Assembly (NCBI GenBank): GCA_024401865.1
Contig: JAKSKI010000013.1
Coordinates: 1 to 34,747 of the forward strand
From: Bacteroidales bacterium
GTDB taxonomy: Bacteria > Bacteroidota > Bacteroidia > Bacteroidales > UBA932
DNA length: 34,747 bases
Direction: 5' to 3'
In this document: positions 15,099-26,644 of the stretch, one piece after another
How positions within the stretch are numbered: the stretch's first letter is position 1
How the letters are laid out: the number at the start of each line of letters is the position of its first letter
The notes under the pieces: model-generated
The model's database searches: none
Told to the model about the DNA's origin: nothing
Seen by the model: only the letters and a program-made list of their open reading frames with translations
Made by a program: the position numbers and the translations under genes

Positions 15099-18007
15099 CA
15101 ATATCCGAAGATTTCTTCAGTGGAGACTCTCTTTATGGTGCCGAACTTTGACAGGGCCTCCATATCGAAATCGCTCTCGCGACCGAGGATGCCGATGTAA
15201 TAGTTGCGTCCCTTGACGTACTCCTGCTGGAATTTCACCACGTCATCGAGGTCCATGGTCCGGGCCTTCTCATACACATCGCGCTGCAGGTCGAAGTCAA
15301 TACCGCGCCTCTGGAGACTGAGGTAATACCAGAGCACGTGGGACTTGATGATGCGCTGTGTGCGGAGGTTGGAGACGGTATTCTCCCTGGCGATGTCAAA
15401 CGCATTCTGAGATACCGGCATATTGTTTATTATCTCATCGAAAGCGGAGAGAGCATCGGGAAGTTTGTCATTCTGAGTCTGGATGAAATCCATAAAGATA
15501 TCAGTGTGATCCTTGTCCGTGGGAAGCATATAACGCGCTGCGGCACTGTATGCCAGACCGCGGGCCTCACGCATTTCCTGGAACACGATAGAGTTCATTC
15601 CTCCTCCGAAATACTCGTCGTAGAGAGTGACTACAGGCTCCATTTCAACACCAGACTTGTCTCCCCTGCAGGAGATTGAATAAAGAATGGACTGGTTGGC
15701 ATCGTAAGGCGCGATAAAAATCACATTCTCACCTGTAATCTGATTCTGGAAAGGATTGCCCTTCACCACGGGAGCGAGAGTCTCGGGACAGTTGTGGACC
15801 TCATTGACCTTGGCAACGAACTCATCCGCCCCGACGGGTCCGTAATACAGAATCTTGTGCTCGGAAGCGAAGATATTGTGGATTTTGTCAAGAAGCTGAG
15901 CATCTGTGAGGGCGTTGAGCTCCTTGTCGGAGAGGACGTGTGTGGAAGGATTCTCGGGGCCGTACTGGATGTATGACCTCAACATGGCGGAATTGGACCA
16001 CTGATCGGTCTTGGCATTCGCCCTTTCCTGCAATGCGTTGGCCTTGAGCATGGCAAGAGCCTCCGGATTGGGCTGGACGTCGGTGATGAACTCCTCCATA
16101 AACTTCATAACCTCATCCATATTCTCTGCGAGACCGTTTACAGACACATATGTGCGCTCGCCAGAGCAGGATACGGAGAAGTCACAGGCAAGGCTGTAGA
16201 GGTATTTCTGCACCTCCTCGGGACTCATCCTGCTTGTGCCGAGATAGTTGAGGTAGTCGCAGGCCCAGGGAAGTTCCTTGTCGGCATAACTGCCGGTCTC
16301 AAACATATAGTCGAGCTCGAATATGCCGTTGGTGACATTCTTCTTGTAGAGTATCTCGATGCCGCTCTTCGCACTGAGCTTGGACATATCCTTTGAGAAA
16401 TCCACGAAAACGGGCTCTATGGGCTTGACTGCGGCAGCTGCTGCCTGAACCTCGCGGAGGAATACGCTGGCAGTGTCCCTGTTGGTGAAGATTGGAGTGA
16501 TGGCAGGCTTGTCTATCTTGGAACCGTCATCCAGGGGTTTGCCCTGCAATTTCTTGACATACACATAGTTGTCAGCAAAATTGTCATTGGCGAACTTAAC
16601 GATATCCTCTTTGGTGATGGCTGAGAGACGCTCCACCTGATTGACGAAATCACTCCAGGGGACGTCATTGATAAAGCTGTTCACAGCCATTCTGGCCATA
16701 TATCCGCGACTCTCGATTTTCTGCATATACTCGAGCTTGAGGTTGTTGATGGTGGCCTCAAGAAGGGATTCGTCGAAGTCTCCCGCCTTGACCTTCCCGA
16801 TCTCGGCAAGGGCAATGTCCCTGACCTCGTCAAGGGTCTGGCCGGGTTTGGGTTCAGCCATCACGATGAACAGGCTGTAGTCCGCCAGATCTTCCACGCC
16901 CGAATACATTCCGAGCGTCTTCTGCTGCTGGTTGACATCCAGGTCGACAAGGCCGGCCTTACCATTCTGCAACACGTTTGAGAACGCATTGAGAACAATG
17001 GATTCAGGCGAGTTGGCACCGGGGAATCTCCAGGCCAGAATCAAGTTGGGAGACTCGTTGCCAACAACCTCCTTGACGACGGGAGCGGTAATCGGCTCCT
17101 CGGGAGCGAACTCTGCCCTGTGGAGATTTTCGTTGGGCTTGAGGGCGCCGAAATACTTGTCCACAATCCTGATGGCCTTGTCGGGGTTGAAATCGCCCGA
17201 CAGCACGACGGCCATATTGTTGGGCACATACCATTCGTCGTGATATTTCTTCACATTGGTGATGGAAGGATTCTTGAGGTGCGAAGGCAGACCAATGACG
17301 TCGGTGTTGTATGGATGGTTCTTGAAAAGTCCCTGAAACAATGCGTTGAAGCTCTTGCTCCTATCCTGGGCATTGTACATATTGAACTCCTCATAGATCG
17401 TCTCAAGCTCGGTATGGAAACCGCGGAGCACACAGTTTGCGAAGCGGTCTGCCTGAATCCTGGCCCAGAGTTCGATCTGATTGGAAGGGATGTTCTCCAC
17501 ATAACAGGTGACGTCATAACTGGTGTAGGCATTGGTGCCGCTGGCACCTATGGCCGCCATCAACTTGTCGTACTCGTTGGGGATGGAGAGTTTGGAAGCC
17601 TCATACGATATAGAGTCTATCCGTGCGTAGACGGCCTTGCGCACAGCAGGGTCATCTGTCTGACGATAGACCTCAAAAAGAGCTTCTATGCTGTCGAGCA
17701 TAGGTTCCTCCTGCTCATAGTTCTGGGTTCCGAACTGGCGGGTACCTTTGAACATCAGGTGCTCGAAATAATGGGCAAGCCCCGTGGTCTCCCTGGGGTC
17801 GTTCTTGCTTCCCACCTTCACGGCAACCTGCGCGTCGATGCGGGGTTCATCCTTGTTGACGATAGTGTAAACCTTGAGTCCGTTGTCGAGGGTGTAGATG
17901 CGGGTTCCCGTGGGATCCCCCTCGACAGTCTCATAGTCATACCTGCTGCAGGAAGAAAGGGCAGCCAGGCAGAGGACAAAGCCTGCTATATACAATAACT
18001 TCTTCAT
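15098..18007 (-). CDS. M16 family zinc peptidase lipoprotein (pitrilysin-like, active motif)
   Basis: A 969-residue protein with a lipoprotein signal peptide ending LAALSSC (C20), hence membrane-anchored in the periplasm or outer membrane. The inverted zinc motif HxxEH is present as H79-YF-E82-H83 in GLAHYFEHLMFKGT. The distal glutamate is expected in ELETIYEEFNMYNA. The protein has two M16 halves: the N-terminal active half and a C-terminal half beginning around MSKLSAKSGIEILYKK. It should degrade peptides in the cell envelope. It is the last gene of the long minus-strand array: its ATG is 7 bases after the aspS stop, and its own stop abuts the terminator at 15070-15098. Confidence 0.94.
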   Translation of the reverse strand: MKKLLYIAGFVLCLAALSSCSRYDYETVEGDPTGTRIYTLDNGLKVYTIVNKDEPRIDAQVAVKVGSKNDPRETTGLAHYFEHLMFKGTRQFGTQNYEQEEPMLDSIEALFEVYRQTDDPAVRKAVYARIDSISYEASKLSIPNEYDKLMAAIGASGTNAYTSYDVTCYVENIPSNQIELWARIQADRFANCVLRGFHTELETIYEEFNMYNAQDRSKSFNALFQGLFKNHPYNTDVIGLPSHLKNPSITNVKKYHDEWYVPNNMAVVLSGDFNPDKAIRIVDKYFGALKPNENLHRAEFAPEEPITAPVVKEVVGNESPNLILAWRFPGANSPESIVLNAFSNVLQNGKAGLVDLDVNQQQKTLGMYSGVEDLADYSLFIVMAEPKPGQTLDEVRDIALAEIGKVKAGDFDESLLEATINNLKLEYMQKIESRGYMARMAVNSFINDVPWSDFVNQVERLSAITKEDIVKFANDNFADNYVYVKKLQGKPLDDGSKIDKPAITPIFTNRDTASVFLREVQAAAAAVKPIEPVFVDFSKDMSKLSAKSGIEILYKKNVTNGIFELDYMFETGSYADKELPWACDYLNYLGTSRMSPEEVQKYLYSLACDFSVSCSGERTYVSVNGLAENMDEVMKFMEEFITDVQPNPEALAMLKANALQERANAKTDQWSNSAMLRSYIQYGPENPSTHVLSDKELNALTDAQLLDKIHNIFASEHKILYYGPVGADEFVAKVNEVHNCPETLAPVVKGNPFQNQITGENVIFIAPYDANQSILYSISCRGDKSGVEMEPVVTLYDEYFGGGMNSIVFQEMREARGLAYSAAARYMLPTDKDHTDIFMDFIQTQNDKLPDALSAFDEIINNMPVSQNAFDIARENTVSNLRTQRIIKSHVLWYYLSLQRRGIDFDLQRDVYEKARTMDLDDVVKFQQEYVKGRNYYIGILGRESDFDMEALSKFGTIKRVSTEEIFGY

Positions 18008-18014
18008 ATACGTT

Positions 18015-19751
18015 TTATTTGACTGTGCTTTGAAGGAAAAGTTCGTCCATCTGTTCCTTGTCGATTCTGGAAGGAGACTCTATCATCACGTCGCGTCCCT
18101 GGTTGTTCTTGGGGAATGCGATGTAGTCGCGAATGGTCTCCTGTCCTCCGAAGAGGGCGCAGACGCGGTCGAATCCGAATGCGAGACCTCCGTGAGGAGG
18201 AGCTCCGAACTTGAAGGCATTGATGATGAAGCCGAACTTATATTCGGCATCCTCCTTGCTTATGCCGAGGACTTCGAACATACGGCTCTGCATATCCGCA
18301 TTATGGATACGGATGGAGCCGCCGCCGAGTTCGGTGCCGTTGAGCACGAAATCATAGGCATTGGCGCAGACGCGCTCGAGGTCTTCTTTCCTGTCGCTGT
18401 AGAACCATTTCTCGTGCTCGGGTTTGGGAGCGGTGAAAGGATGGTGCATCGCGTAGAAGCGCCGGGTCTCGTCGTCCCACTCGAGGAGAGGGAAATCCAC
18501 AATCCACAAAGGGGCGAATACCTTGGGGTCGCGCAGGCCAAGACGGCCTCCCATTTCGATGCGCAGCACGCCGAGTTGCGTCTGGGTCTTGCGCTTGGGG
18601 CCGCACATCACAAAGATGAGGTCTCCGGACTTGGCTCCGACACAGTCGGCTACCTTCTGCAGCTGTTCGGGAGTATAGAACTTGTCTATGCTGGACTTGA
18701 TGCTACCGTCGGCATTGACCTTGATGTATACAAGGCCCTTGGCACCGACCTGGGGACGCTTGACCCATTCGGTCAGTTCATCAAGCTGCTTGCGTGTGTA
18801 TTCCGAGCAACCGGGAACCGCAATGGCCCCGATATACTCGCTGCCGTCAAAGACGCTGAAACCGTTGCCCTTGACAATATCTCCTATCTCGTGTATCTTC
18901 ATTCCGAAGCGCACGTCGGGCTTGTCGGAACCGTAGCTGTCCATAGCATCATACCAGCTCATCCTGGGCAGAGGATTGGGAATATCCACTCCGAGAGCAT
19001 TCTTGAACATTGCCCTCATCATACCTTCGAAGGTGTTGAGGACATCCTCCTGCTCGACGAAGGACATCTCGCAGTCTATCTGGGTGAATTCGGGCTGGCG
19101 GTCGGCGCGAAGGTCTTCGTCCCTGAAGCATCTCACAATCTGGAAATAGCGGTCATAACCGGCCACCATCAGAAGCTGCTTGAAAGTCTGGGGGCTCTGG
19201 GGAAGGGCATAGAACTCTCCCGGATTCATACGTGAAGGCACGACGAAGTCGCGAGCTCCCTCAGGCGTGGACTTGATGAGATAAGGAGTCTCTATCTCCA
19301 TGAATCCCTGGGCGTCGAGATATGTGCGTATCTCCTGTGCGAGGCGATGGCGGAGTGCCAGGGCCCTCTGGAGAGGTGCGCGACGAAGGTCGAGGTAACG
19401 GTACTTGGCCCTGATGTCCTCTCCACCGTCGGATACTTCCTCGATGGTGAACGGAGGCGTCTGGGCTTTGTTGAGCACATTGACCTTCTCTATCTTGACC
19501 TCGATGTCTCCCGTGGGCATCTTGGAATTCTTGCTCTGGCGTTCGACGACCTCTCCTGTGACCTGGATGACCCATTCACGGCCTACGCCGGGGTCTTCCT
19601 CCGTCACGAGCTGGGTAATACCATATCTGTCCCTGAGATCTATGAATGTCATTCCGCCGAGTTTGCGTGCTTTCTGCACCCAACCGGCAAGGGTCACTTT
19701 CTGGCCTGCATCACTTATGCGGAGCTGTCCGCAAGTATGAGTTCTATACAT
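18015..19751 (-). CDS. aspS: Aspartyl-tRNA synthetase
   Basis: Class II synthetase charging tRNA-Asp, 578 residues, close to the usual 585-590 of the bacterial form. It opens with the OB-fold anticodon-binding domain ([20 protein letters not shown], then FIDLRDRYG). Motif 2 is visible in [20 protein letters not shown] and motif 3 in [16 protein letters not shown]. The bacterial GAD insertion domain lies between about residues 280 and 420, and the end [17 protein letters not shown] is typical. The gene sits 14 bases after the SIS isomerase stop and 7 bases before the M16 gene, so it seems to be transcribed with the rhamnose genes. I saw no separate -7 box or T-box-like leader ahead of it. Confidence 0.97.
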   Translation of the reverse strand: MYRTHTCGQLRISDAGQKVTLAGWVQKARKLGGMTFIDLRDRYGITQLVTEEDPGVGREWVIQVTGEVVERQSKNSKMPTGDIEVKIEKVNVLNKAQTPPFTIEEVSDGGEDIRAKYRYLDLRRAPLQRALALRHRLAQEIRTYLDAQGFMEIETPYLIKSTPEGARDFVVPSRMNPGEFYALPQSPQTFKQLLMVAGYDRYFQIVRCFRDEDLRADRQPEFTQIDCEMSFVEQEDVLNTFEGMMRAMFKNALGVDIPNPLPRMSWYDAMDSYGSDKPDVRFGMKIHEIGDIVKGNGFSVFDGSEYIGAIAVPGCSEYTRKQLDELTEWVKRPQVGAKGLVYIKVNADGSIKSSIDKFYTPEQLQKVADCVGAKSGDLIFVMCGPKRKTQTQLGVLRIEMGGRLGLRDPKVFAPLWIVDFPLLEWDDETRRFYAMHHPFTAPKPEHEKWFYSDRKEDLERVCANAYDFVLNGTELGGGSIRIHNADMQSRMFEVLGISKEDAEYKFGFIINAFKFGAPPHGGLAFGFDRVCALFGGQETIRDYIAFPKNNQGRDVMIESPSRIDKEQMDELFLQSTVK

Positions 19752-19765
19752 ATTGATTGTAATGA

Positions 19766-20767
19766 TTACATTTCGTTTCCGACCTTACGGGCACGCTCGG
19801 GCTTGTCGAGGTTGATGCCGTCGGCCACCCCTATCTCCACGAGGATGTTCCATCCGGCGCAGAGATCCACGTACTGCTGATACTCGCCTGCATCGGGCAC
19901 TACGATGGTAGTAAAGGGTGTCTGCCTGGTGGAAATGGCCACAACGTGCACGCCCGCTCCGCCGAACACGGCCTTGTACTTGTCGTATTCGTTCTCGATG
20001 GGCTCCACCACGAATACAATGTCTCCCTCCTGCATAACCTCCTCGGGACCGTGAAGGGCATAGGTCCCCTCCAGGAAATCGCTCTTGCGGCGGGTTATTT
20101 CATTGGTCTTGAGGGTGAGTTCCTCGGCCACACCGTCATTCATTCCGGCGAAATATATGGTCTTTGCCCCTCTGGCCCAGGAGACAATCTCCTCGGGGAC
20201 ATTGAGAGTGAGAGCTTCGCCCACCTTCTCGGGAAGCCCGGAGAGGTCCATGGACTTGCCTGCGAGGCGGCGGACCACCGCCTCATTGAAGAGCACCTGT
20301 TCCACCACGCTCTTGGTGGCGGCTATGGCATTCTCCCAGCCGCAACCGAGCACATAGGTGGAATTGCACTCCTCCTCGAGAGGCGTATTCTCATTGGCAG
20401 TGACACCAAAACGGGTCTCGATACCCTTGGCTTTAAGATGTTTGGCAAGAAGCAAGGTCTCCTTGGTGCGACCGGAGTTGGAGGCAAGGATTACAGTGTG
20501 TCCCTCGAGCCTGTATTCGCAGCACTGGGTGGCGCCGTCCGTATTGACAGTCTCCCCTATCCCCCAGGTCAGGGCCTTGCGAATGGCGTTCTTGGCCGGC
20601 ATTATGCGGCTGGAACCTTCTCCGGTAAACATTATTCTGCCTGTTTTTGCCGCAGATGCGGCAGCCGCTTCTGCTGCGGAAGGTTTGAATGAGGATATGG
20701 TATCGACCGTGTCCATCATCTCCTTCACGAGATAGAAACGGGAATATTTTTCGTTTTTGAGATTCAT
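19766..20767 (-). CDS. SIS-domain sugar-phosphate isomerase/deaminase (GlmS-C/AgaS-like)
   Basis: A 333-residue cytoplasmic protein with two SIS domains resembling the isomerase half of GlmS and AgaS. The first carries the phosphate-binding turn [13 protein letters not shown] (about 92-104). The catalytic set is retained: E145 and K152 in [11 protein letters not shown]239 in YALHGPEEV, and the C-terminal lysine region DKPERARKV. It should therefore interconvert or deaminate a sugar phosphate. The substrate is unknown; amino-sugar phosphates are the commonest in this group. It lies 12 bases after rhaT and 14 bases before aspS, in a position where a rhamnulose-1-phosphate aldolase might be expected. 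Confidence 0.88.
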   Translation of the reverse strand: MNLKNEKYSRFYLVKEMMDTVDTISSFKPSAAEAAAASAAKTGRIMFTGEGSSRIMPAKNAIRKALTWGIGETVNTDGATQCCEYRLEGHTVILASNSGRTKETLLLAKHLKAKGIETRFGVTANENTPLEEECNSTYVLGCGWENAIAATKSVVEQVLFNEAVVRRLAGKSMDLSGLPEKVGEALTLNVPEEIVSWARGAKTIYFAGMNDGVAEELTLKTNEITRRKSDFLEGTYALHGPEEVMQEGDIVFVVEPIENEYDKYKAVFGGAGVHVVAISTRQTPFTTIVVPDAGEYQQYVDLCAGWNILVEIGVADGINLDKPERARKVGNEM

Positions 20768-20779
20768 TGTACTTTGTGA

Positions 20780-21805
20780 TTACGCCATCAGTTGAGGCAG
20801 GAAAGTGCTGAAGATAAGCACAAGCAGACCTGCGACGAGGACGGCAATTGTCTTTTTGGAAACACCCTTCCACTCCTTGAGCACAATGCCCCAGACATTG
20901 GAGAAGGTGACGTTGAGCGCCATAAGGATACACCAGCTGAAGGTGACGAGCACCGCCGAATTGCCTTCGAGGAAGCCTTTGCCAAGGCTGAGGCCGAAGA
21001 ACTGACTGTACCAGAGTATACCTGCAAGGGCGCAGAAAATGATATTGCCGGCCCAAAGGCTGCCCTGCCTGTAATCGGAGAACGTCTTGTTGCGGGAGTT
21101 CTGGAAAAGGCAGTAGGCCGCATTGGTGAGGAACCCTCCAATTGTGACCAGGAAGGTGGCGGGGAGGGTGGCGAATATGGGCTTGGTAGCCTCCCAGTGA
21201 AGATCGGCGCCGAAACTCAATCCGATGGAGAAACAGGCGCTCATCACACCGGAGAGTACTGCCACGAACAGGCCCTTGCCGAAGTTGAAGTCCTTGACGG
21301 CCTTCTTCTTCTCCTCCTCGGGGAGGGCGGCGGTCTTCATTCCGCCTGCAATGCCGATGATTGCGATGCCGATGAGGGTGACGATGACGCCGACCCAGAT
21401 GGCGGTAGTGAGATCTCCTGTCTTACCGGTGAACACGGGGCCGAGAATTGCGCCCAGACCCGAGCAGAGGCCCAGAGCGATGCTCTGACCGAGGGCTACT
21501 CCCAGATAGCGCATCGAGAGGCCGAACGTCAATCCGCCAATGCCCCAGAGCACGCCGAACAGAATGGTCAGCAGAGACTCCCTGGGATATGCGGCATACA
21601 TAGCGAAGAGGCTCTCGCCCTGGGGGACTGCAAGCAGAGCCCCCAGGAACGGGAATACCAGCCAGGCGAAGATGCCCTGGACAAGCCAGTAGCTCTCCCA
21701 ACTCCAGCTCCTGACCTTGTTGATGGGAACATAACTGCTTGACTGGCAGAATGCTCCGACTGCAATGATCAGAAGACCTATCAATATCGAAAGAGTCGCG
21801 CCCAT
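20780..21805 (-). CDS. rhaT: L-rhamnose-proton symporter RhaT
   Basis: Inner-membrane sugar transporter of the drug/metabolite transporter superfamily, 341 residues with about ten hydrophobic helices. Recognisable RhaT landmarks include QSSSYVPINKVRSWSWESYWLVQG near the N-terminus, GVLWGIGGLTFGLSMRYLG in the middle, ACFSIGLSFG and the final WGIVLKEWKGVSKKT. It imports L-rhamnose with protons. The gene lies 6 bases after rhaA and 12 bases before the SIS isomerase, so it is clearly in the same transcript. Confidence 0.95.
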   Translation of the reverse strand: MGATLSILIGLLIIAVGAFCQSSSYVPINKVRSWSWESYWLVQGIFAWLVFPFLGALLAVPQGESLFAMYAAYPRESLLTILFGVLWGIGGLTFGLSMRYLGVALGQSIALGLCSGLGAILGPVFTGKTGDLTTAIWVGVIVTLIGIAIIGIAGGMKTAALPEEEKKKAVKDFNFGKGLFVAVLSGVMSACFSIGLSFGADLHWEATKPIFATLPATFLVTIGGFLTNAAYCLFQNSRNKTFSDYRQGSLWAGNIIFCALAGILWYSQFFGLSLGKGFLEGNSAVLVTFSWCILMALNVTFSNVWGIVLKEWKGVSKKTIAVLVAGLLVLIFSTFLPQLMA

Positions 21806-21811
21806 AACGAA

Positions 21812-23055
21812 TTACCTCTTGGATGTGACTTCCTTGGAATACCTGTCGATCTCGGACATATAGTCACAGCCGACGGGAACGTTATTGCGCTCGCAGAATT
21901 CATCGTAGACAGCGCCCCAGGGCATTGCCTTGAACTCCTCGAGAAGAGTGAGGACCTTGTAGGTCTCGCCTTCGAGCTCGTACTTGCGGATGGTCTCCAC
22001 AGGCTCGAGAAGGGCGCAGAGCATACATTTCTGGGCGGCGCGGCTGCCGATGACATAAGCGCCGAGGCGGTTGATGGCACCGTCGAAGTAGTCGAGACCG
22101 TAATGCACGCGGTTCATTGCGCCGGCGCGGACTATTTCGAAGAACAGGTCCTGGGTGAAGTCATCCTTGATGGTCACGTGGTCGGAATCCCAGCGTACGG
22201 GACGGCTGACGTGAAGCATAAGCTCGGGGACGAAGTTGAGCAGGGCGCTCACCTTGTCGGCGGGGGATTCTGTGGGATGATAATGTCCGGTGTCGATTGT
22301 GGGAATCTTGCCGTTGGCTGCCGCATAAGCGGTATAGAAGTCGTGGCTGCCCACGGTGAAGCTCTCGAGGCCGATACCGAAGACCTTGCCCTCGATGCAG
22401 TCCTTCATATCGGACTTCTTCTCGGCAAATATCTTGTCAAGAGAATCCTTGAGATATTCGCGGTACATAAAATGGTTGACACTCTGGTCCTTGCATCCGT
22501 CGTGCACCCACACGTTCATGATACAGGGATCGCCCTGAGCCTTGCCGATGGCGTCAGCGATGTCACGGCAGCGCTTTGTGTGCTCGATCCAGAAGTCACG
22601 GACGGCCTTGTCGGGATTTGAGAGCGAGAGGTTGCCGCTCTTGGGATGGGAGAACGAAGTGGAATTGAAGTCAAGGGGTGTCTTGTTGTCCCTGGACCAG
22701 TCGATCCAGCCCTGGAAATGCTCGACACCCACCTCGTCGCGGTCCACGAACTTGCCGCCGAACTCTCCGTAAATCTCGTGGAGATTGAGACGGTGGCTGC
22801 CGGGGATGAGGCTCTTGGCCTTGAGAATATCGGCACGGAGCTCCTCTATGTTACGGGCCTTGCCGGGATAATTGCCGGTTGTCTGGATACCTCCGGAGAG
22901 ATCTCCTGCGCTCTCGAAGCCGGCTACGTCATCGGCCTGCCAGCAATGCATTGACAGATGGAAATCCTGGAGTTGCTTCAACACCTTCTCCGTATCGATA
23001 CCATATGCGGCATAACGCTCCTTTGCGATTTCGTATGCCTTCTTTACTGATTCTT

Positions 23056-23059
<4 letters not shown>
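21812..23059 (-). CDS. rhaA: L-rhamnose isomerase
   Basis: Manganese/zinc-dependent enzyme converting L-rhamnose to L-rhamnulose in the cytoplasm; 415 residues, matching the usual 415-420. Family motifs are clear: DFHLSMHCWQADDV near residue 32, GGIQTTGNYPG, the metal-binding stretches GLESFTVGSHDFY and IPTIDTGHYHPTES, and YFDGAINRLGAYVIGSRAAQK. The ATG overlaps the rhaB stop as ATGA, so the kinase and isomerase are translationally coupled. Confidence 0.97.
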
Positions 23060-24453
<1,394 letters not shown>

Positions 24454-24456
24454 AGA

Positions 24457-26565
24457 TTACTCCTCCTCGTCCTGAGCAGCGTATTCGGCAAGCAGCTTGG
24501 TCTGGACATCACCGGGTACCGGCTGATAGTCGGCAAACTCCATATTGAAGGTAGCGGAGCCGGCGGTGAGGGAACTGAGGGTTGTGGAGTAGCGATAGAG
24601 TTCTGCGAGAGGGACACGGGCCTTGAGGATTGCGAATCCCTTGTCAGCGCCCATATCGCCGAGGATACCGCGACGGTTCTGGAGGTCGGACATAACTGCA
24701 CCCTGATACTCGGAGGGAGTCATAACCTCAACGTTGTAGATAGGCTCGAGAATCTTGGGACCGGCATTGCGGAAAGCCTCCTTGAAGGCATTGCGGCCTG
24801 CTATGATGAAGGCGATTTCCTTGGAGTCCACGGGGTGCATCTTGCCGTCATAGACAAACACGCGGATATCGCGGGCATATGATCCGGTAAGAGGTCCTTC
24901 GTTCATCTTCTCCTTGATACCCTTGAGGATGGCGGGCATGAAGCCGAGGTCGATGGCACCGCCCACGACGCAATTGTAGAACTCGAGTTTGCCACCCCAC
25001 TCCATCTCCGAGATGTCCTGGGTCTTGATGTTGAGCTGCGTGTCCTTGCCGTCAATCTTGAACTTGGTGTTGAGCTCTCCCTCTGCGGGGCAGACGAGGA
25101 GGTGCACCTCACCGAACTGGCCGGCACCGCCGGACTGCTTCTTGTGACGGTACTGGGCGCAAGCCACCTTGGTGATGGTCTCACGATAGGGAACCTTCGG
25201 AGCGAAGAGCTCGACCTCGAGCTTGTACTCGTTGTTGATGAGCCACCTCACCACGTTGATGTGCTGCTCGCCGTTGCCGCTCAGAATAGTCTGACGGAGC
25301 TCCTTGGAGTACTCCACGATGACGGTGGGATCCTCGGAAGCAATCTTCTTGAGGGCGTCGCCAAGCTTCTGCTCGTCCTGCTGGACCTTGGCCTTGATGG
25401 CGCAACGGTACTTGGGAGCGGGGAAAGCTATCTTGTCATAACTGATGCCGGATCCGGGAGCGGACAGAGTGGTGCTGGACTTGCCGTTCTTGAGTTTGAC
25501 TGCACATCCGAAATCACCTGCCTTGAGCACGTTGACAGCCTCCTTCTTGGTGCCTGCCACGGCATAGATGGCGGAGAGACGCTCCTTGTTGCCCGATACG
25601 GGGTCCTCGAGGTCGATGCCGGAAGCGATGCTGCCGCTCATCACCTTGAAGTATGACACCTCGCCGAGATGCTGCTCGACGGCGTTCTTGTAGATAAAGA
25701 TGGAAGCGGGGCCGTCCTGCTTGCATTCGGGAGCCTTGGCGACGTTCTTGGTGAACTCGAGGAGTCTCTTGACACCGATATCCTTCTTGCCGCTGACGCA
25801 GAATGCGGGATAGACCTCACCGGACTCGATACCGAGCGCAAGGCCCTTGCGGATCTCGTCCTCGCTCAGACTGCCTTCCTCGAAGAACTTCTCCATAAGG
25901 GCGTCGTCGAACTCGGCCGCCTTCTCGATGAGAGCCTGGCGGTATTCCTCTGCCTGATCGGCGAGATTTGCGGGGATCTCGAGGTCTTCACGTGTGCCGT
26001 TGGCATCCTTGAAATGATAATACTTCATCTTGAGGACATCCACGAAGCCGTCGAAATTGATGCCTGCATTGACAGGGAACTGGACATATACGACCTTGCC
26101 GCCGAGAGCCTCTTTGACGGAAGCCTGGACGTTGTCCCAGTCAGCCTTCTCGGCATCAAGCTGGTTGATGGCTATGACGAGGGGAAGTTTCTGCTCGCCT
26201 GCACGGCGGAGGAAACTCTCTGTGCCAACCTCGACACCCTGCTGTGCGTTGATGACAAGAATGCCGCTCTCGCATACCTTGAATGCGGCATAGGCGCCTC
26301 CGATGAAATCATCTGAACCCGGGGCGTCGATGATGTTGATCTTGTTGTCCATAAACTCTGCGTAGAGCGGAGTGGCATAGATGGAACGCTGGTTGAGTTT
26401 CTCAAGTTCGTCATTGTCCGAGACTGTGTTCTTATCCTCAACAGTGCCTCTTCTGTCGATAACCTTGCCCTCGTAGAGCATAGCTTCTGCCAACGTGGTC
26501 TTGCCGGATTTGGTTGCGCCGAGAAGGACCACGTTGCGGATGTCTTTGGTTGAATACTCTTTCAT
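24457..26565 (-). CDS. fusA2: EF-G2-type elongation factor G paralogue with degenerate GTPase motifs
   Basis: A 702-residue protein with full EF-G domain order: G domain, domain II, ribosome-facing domains III-IV (MHPVDSKEIAFIIAGRNAFKEAF) and domain V (NRRGILGDMG). The P-loop is intact (GATKSGKT, residues 16-23), but other nucleotide motifs are eroded. Switch I reads RSIYAT where canonical EF-G has RGITIT (Mg-binding Thr replaced by Y63). G3 is DAPGS (80-84), with catalytic His replaced by S84, and G4 is NQLD (134-137) instead of NKxD. It matches the Bacteroides EF-G2 paralogue, known to promote translocation without GTP hydrolysis under carbon limitation. It is the first gene of the rhamnose/aspS array. 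It is not the housekeeping EF-G, since no rpsL, rpsG or tuf lies nearby. Confidence 0.9.
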   Translation of the reverse strand: MKEYSTKDIRNVVLLGATKSGKTTLAEAMLYEGKVIDRRGTVEDKNTVSDNDELEKLNQRSIYATPLYAEFMDNKINIIDAPGSDDFIGGAYAAFKVCESGILVINAQQGVEVGTESFLRRAGEQKLPLVIAINQLDAEKADWDNVQASVKEALGGKVVYVQFPVNAGINFDGFVDVLKMKYYHFKDANGTREDLEIPANLADQAEEYRQALIEKAAEFDDALMEKFFEEGSLSEDEIRKGLALGIESGEVYPAFCVSGKKDIGVKRLLEFTKNVAKAPECKQDGPASIFIYKNAVEQHLGEVSYFKVMSGSIASGIDLEDPVSGNKERLSAIYAVAGTKKEAVNVLKAGDFGCAVKLKNGKSSTTLSAPGSGISYDKIAFPAPKYRCAIKAKVQQDEQKLGDALKKIASEDPTVIVEYSKELRQTILSGNGEQHINVVRWLINNEYKLEVELFAPKVPYRETITKVACAQYRHKKQSGGAGQFGEVHLLVCPAEGELNTKFKIDGKDTQLNIKTQDISEMEWGGKLEFYNCVVGGAIDLGFMPAILKGIKEKMNEGPLTGSYARDIRVFVYDGKMHPVDSKEIAFIIAGRNAFKEAFRNAGPKILEPIYNVEVMTPSEYQGAVMSDLQNRRGILGDMGADKGFAILKARVPLAELYRYSTTLSSLTAGSATFNMEFADYQPVPGDVQTKLLAEYAAQDEEE

Positions 26566-26601
26566 TTTGATATTGTTTATTAGTTGAATTATCGTAGTCT
26601 G

Positions 26602-26632
26602 CGAATTTAAGAATTTTCACATTCAATCGCAA
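26602..26632 (-). promoter_or_regulatory. Probable promoter of the fusA2-rhaBAT operon
   Basis: The minus strand reads TTG (26632-26630), a 20-base spacer and TAAATTCG (26609-26602), one base off the TAnnTTTG consensus. The leader to the ATG at 26565 is about 30 bases. The weak -7 box would fit a promoter that needs an activator, such as the Cur-type regulator known to control EF-G2 in Bacteroides. No specific operator was recognised. Confidence 0.45.
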
Positions 26633-26644
26633 CATCATCGGCCG

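Noticed and set aside
18030..19235. 401-codon open frame on the plus strand opposite aspS
   Set aside because: aspS is certain on the minus strand; the antisense translation has no recognisable motif and no promoter.
20792..21742. 316-codon plus-strand frame opposite rhaT, very rich in Glu and Gly
   Set aside because: The skewed acidic composition is what the complement of a hydrophobic membrane protein gives; rhaT is certain.
24457..26565. Tetracycline-resistance ribosomal protection protein (TetQ/TetM type)
   Set aside because: Those retain the canonical GTPase motifs and lack this P-loop context; degenerate G3/G4 and overall resemblance point to EF-G2.
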